The position numbers and the translations under genes are program-made. A DNA stretch of 64,000 bases from Acanthococcus lagerstroemiae (lineage: Eukaryota > Arthropoda > Insecta > Hemiptera > Eriococcidae). Of this stretch, positions 63,456 through 64,000 are shown piece by piece; the stretch's first letter is position 1; the number at the start of each line of letters is the position of its first letter. The notes beneath the pieces are model-generated. The model saw only the letters and a list, made by a program, of their open reading frames with translations, was not told the origin of the DNA and searched no databases. The stretch is from contig CM063112.1 of the NCBI GenBank assembly GCA_031841125.1, positions 11,496,603 to 11,560,602 of the forward strand, written 5' to 3'.

Positions 63456-64000
63456 TAAATAATAGGAATAGAAAAGGTTCAGGCATTGACACCAATTGCA
63501 GGTTAATTAAACTAGGGTAAGCATTAAATTCCGTTCGAAGATCGGGCAACTATTAGCATAATTTTCGAAGTTTATTTAATACCCCGTAATCAAGTTTTCG
63601 TGCAGTCTTATTGTATTTGGTTTGAAGCGTGACATCTTGTGTGTATGTCACATAAGTTATTCATAGTTCATTCCTCCCTCTTCTGAATGACCTCGTGCAT
63701 CACGCTGACAGGAATCTGCATTGTGGTATACCTGTGCGGTGAAATGAAGGGGTTTCGTAGAAAAATATAATCAAATCGAGCAAGTGGATGGTTGTTATTG
63801 AAATAACGGGTGATTATTATTGAAATAAAAGTAAAGAGTTTAATTAGTGGCCCAAGTCCCTGCAGCTGTAAGATTCGTAGTTCAATTAACAAACGATTTT
63901 CTGCTAAAAAAAGAAGAGAGAAAGCTGAAAATTTATATCTTAATTACTGATCCCACCTCCCAATTTCATCAGGGCATTCCCTGCAATTCTGCTTCAAAGG
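63456..64000. other. No gene seen
   Basis: AT-rich unassigned DNA to the end of the window. Confidence 0.4.

Overview
The window is eukaryotic nuclear DNA. The retrotransposon types, the intron-style splice signals and the mixed CpG-rich and AT-rich texture suggest an arthropod, most likely an insect; the species cannot be fixed from the sequence. There are no prokaryotic operons, no long conserved genes and no confident rRNA or tRNA genes. Most of the 64 kb is intergenic or intronic and is dominated by nested, mostly dead transposable elements and short tandem arrays.

Best gene evidence: a minus-strand first coding exon at 20829-21177. It has an ATG in strong Kozak context, a low-complexity Ala/Gly/Ser/Pro-rich N-terminus and a consensus GTAAGT donor, and sits downstream of about 1 kb of CpG-rich sequence (21178-22300). 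Its next exon would lie at lower coordinates; none is recognisable, so much of 1-20.8 kb may be its intron. Weaker exon candidates are at 6777-6861 (+), about 5784-6020 (strand uncertain) and 32496-32568 (+). Further CpG-rich blocks (8.8-10.7, 26.15-26.85, 32.3-32.6, 40.0-42.1, 46.5-47.0, 51.9-54.3, 58.3-58.9 and 62.2-63.0 kb) are candidate promoters, 5' exons or enhancers.

Mobile elements: at least six fragments of RTE-type non-LTR retrotransposons (2.99-5.58, 13.06-13.29, 14.47-16.02, 24.45-24.86, 27.01-28.44 and 56.31-56.94 kb), plus less certain pieces near 8.14-8.48, 30.48-30.79 and 55.21-55.50 kb. There are two Jockey/CR1-like remnants (28.49-30.25, 54.34-54.90), one RNase H-bearing non-LTR remnant (13.29-14.32), five copies of a tRNA-derived SINE, a 1-kb head-to-head pair of LTRs (6983-7966), several hAT-like MITEs with 8-bp target duplications, and nine copies of a short (about 115 bp) element, here called A, with 8-9 bp duplications but no terminal inverted repeats or tail.

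Tandem arrays: about 250-bp units at 17.38-20.42 kb (interrupted by three datable insertions), 377-411-bp units at 38.4-39.96 kb with an internal dyad, about 125-bp units of one family at both 25.0-25.4 and 42.4-44.2 kb, and several two- to three-unit duplications. The insertions into arrays and into dead retrotransposons give a relative chronology: RTE and Jockey copies and arrays first, then MITEs, SINEs and element A.
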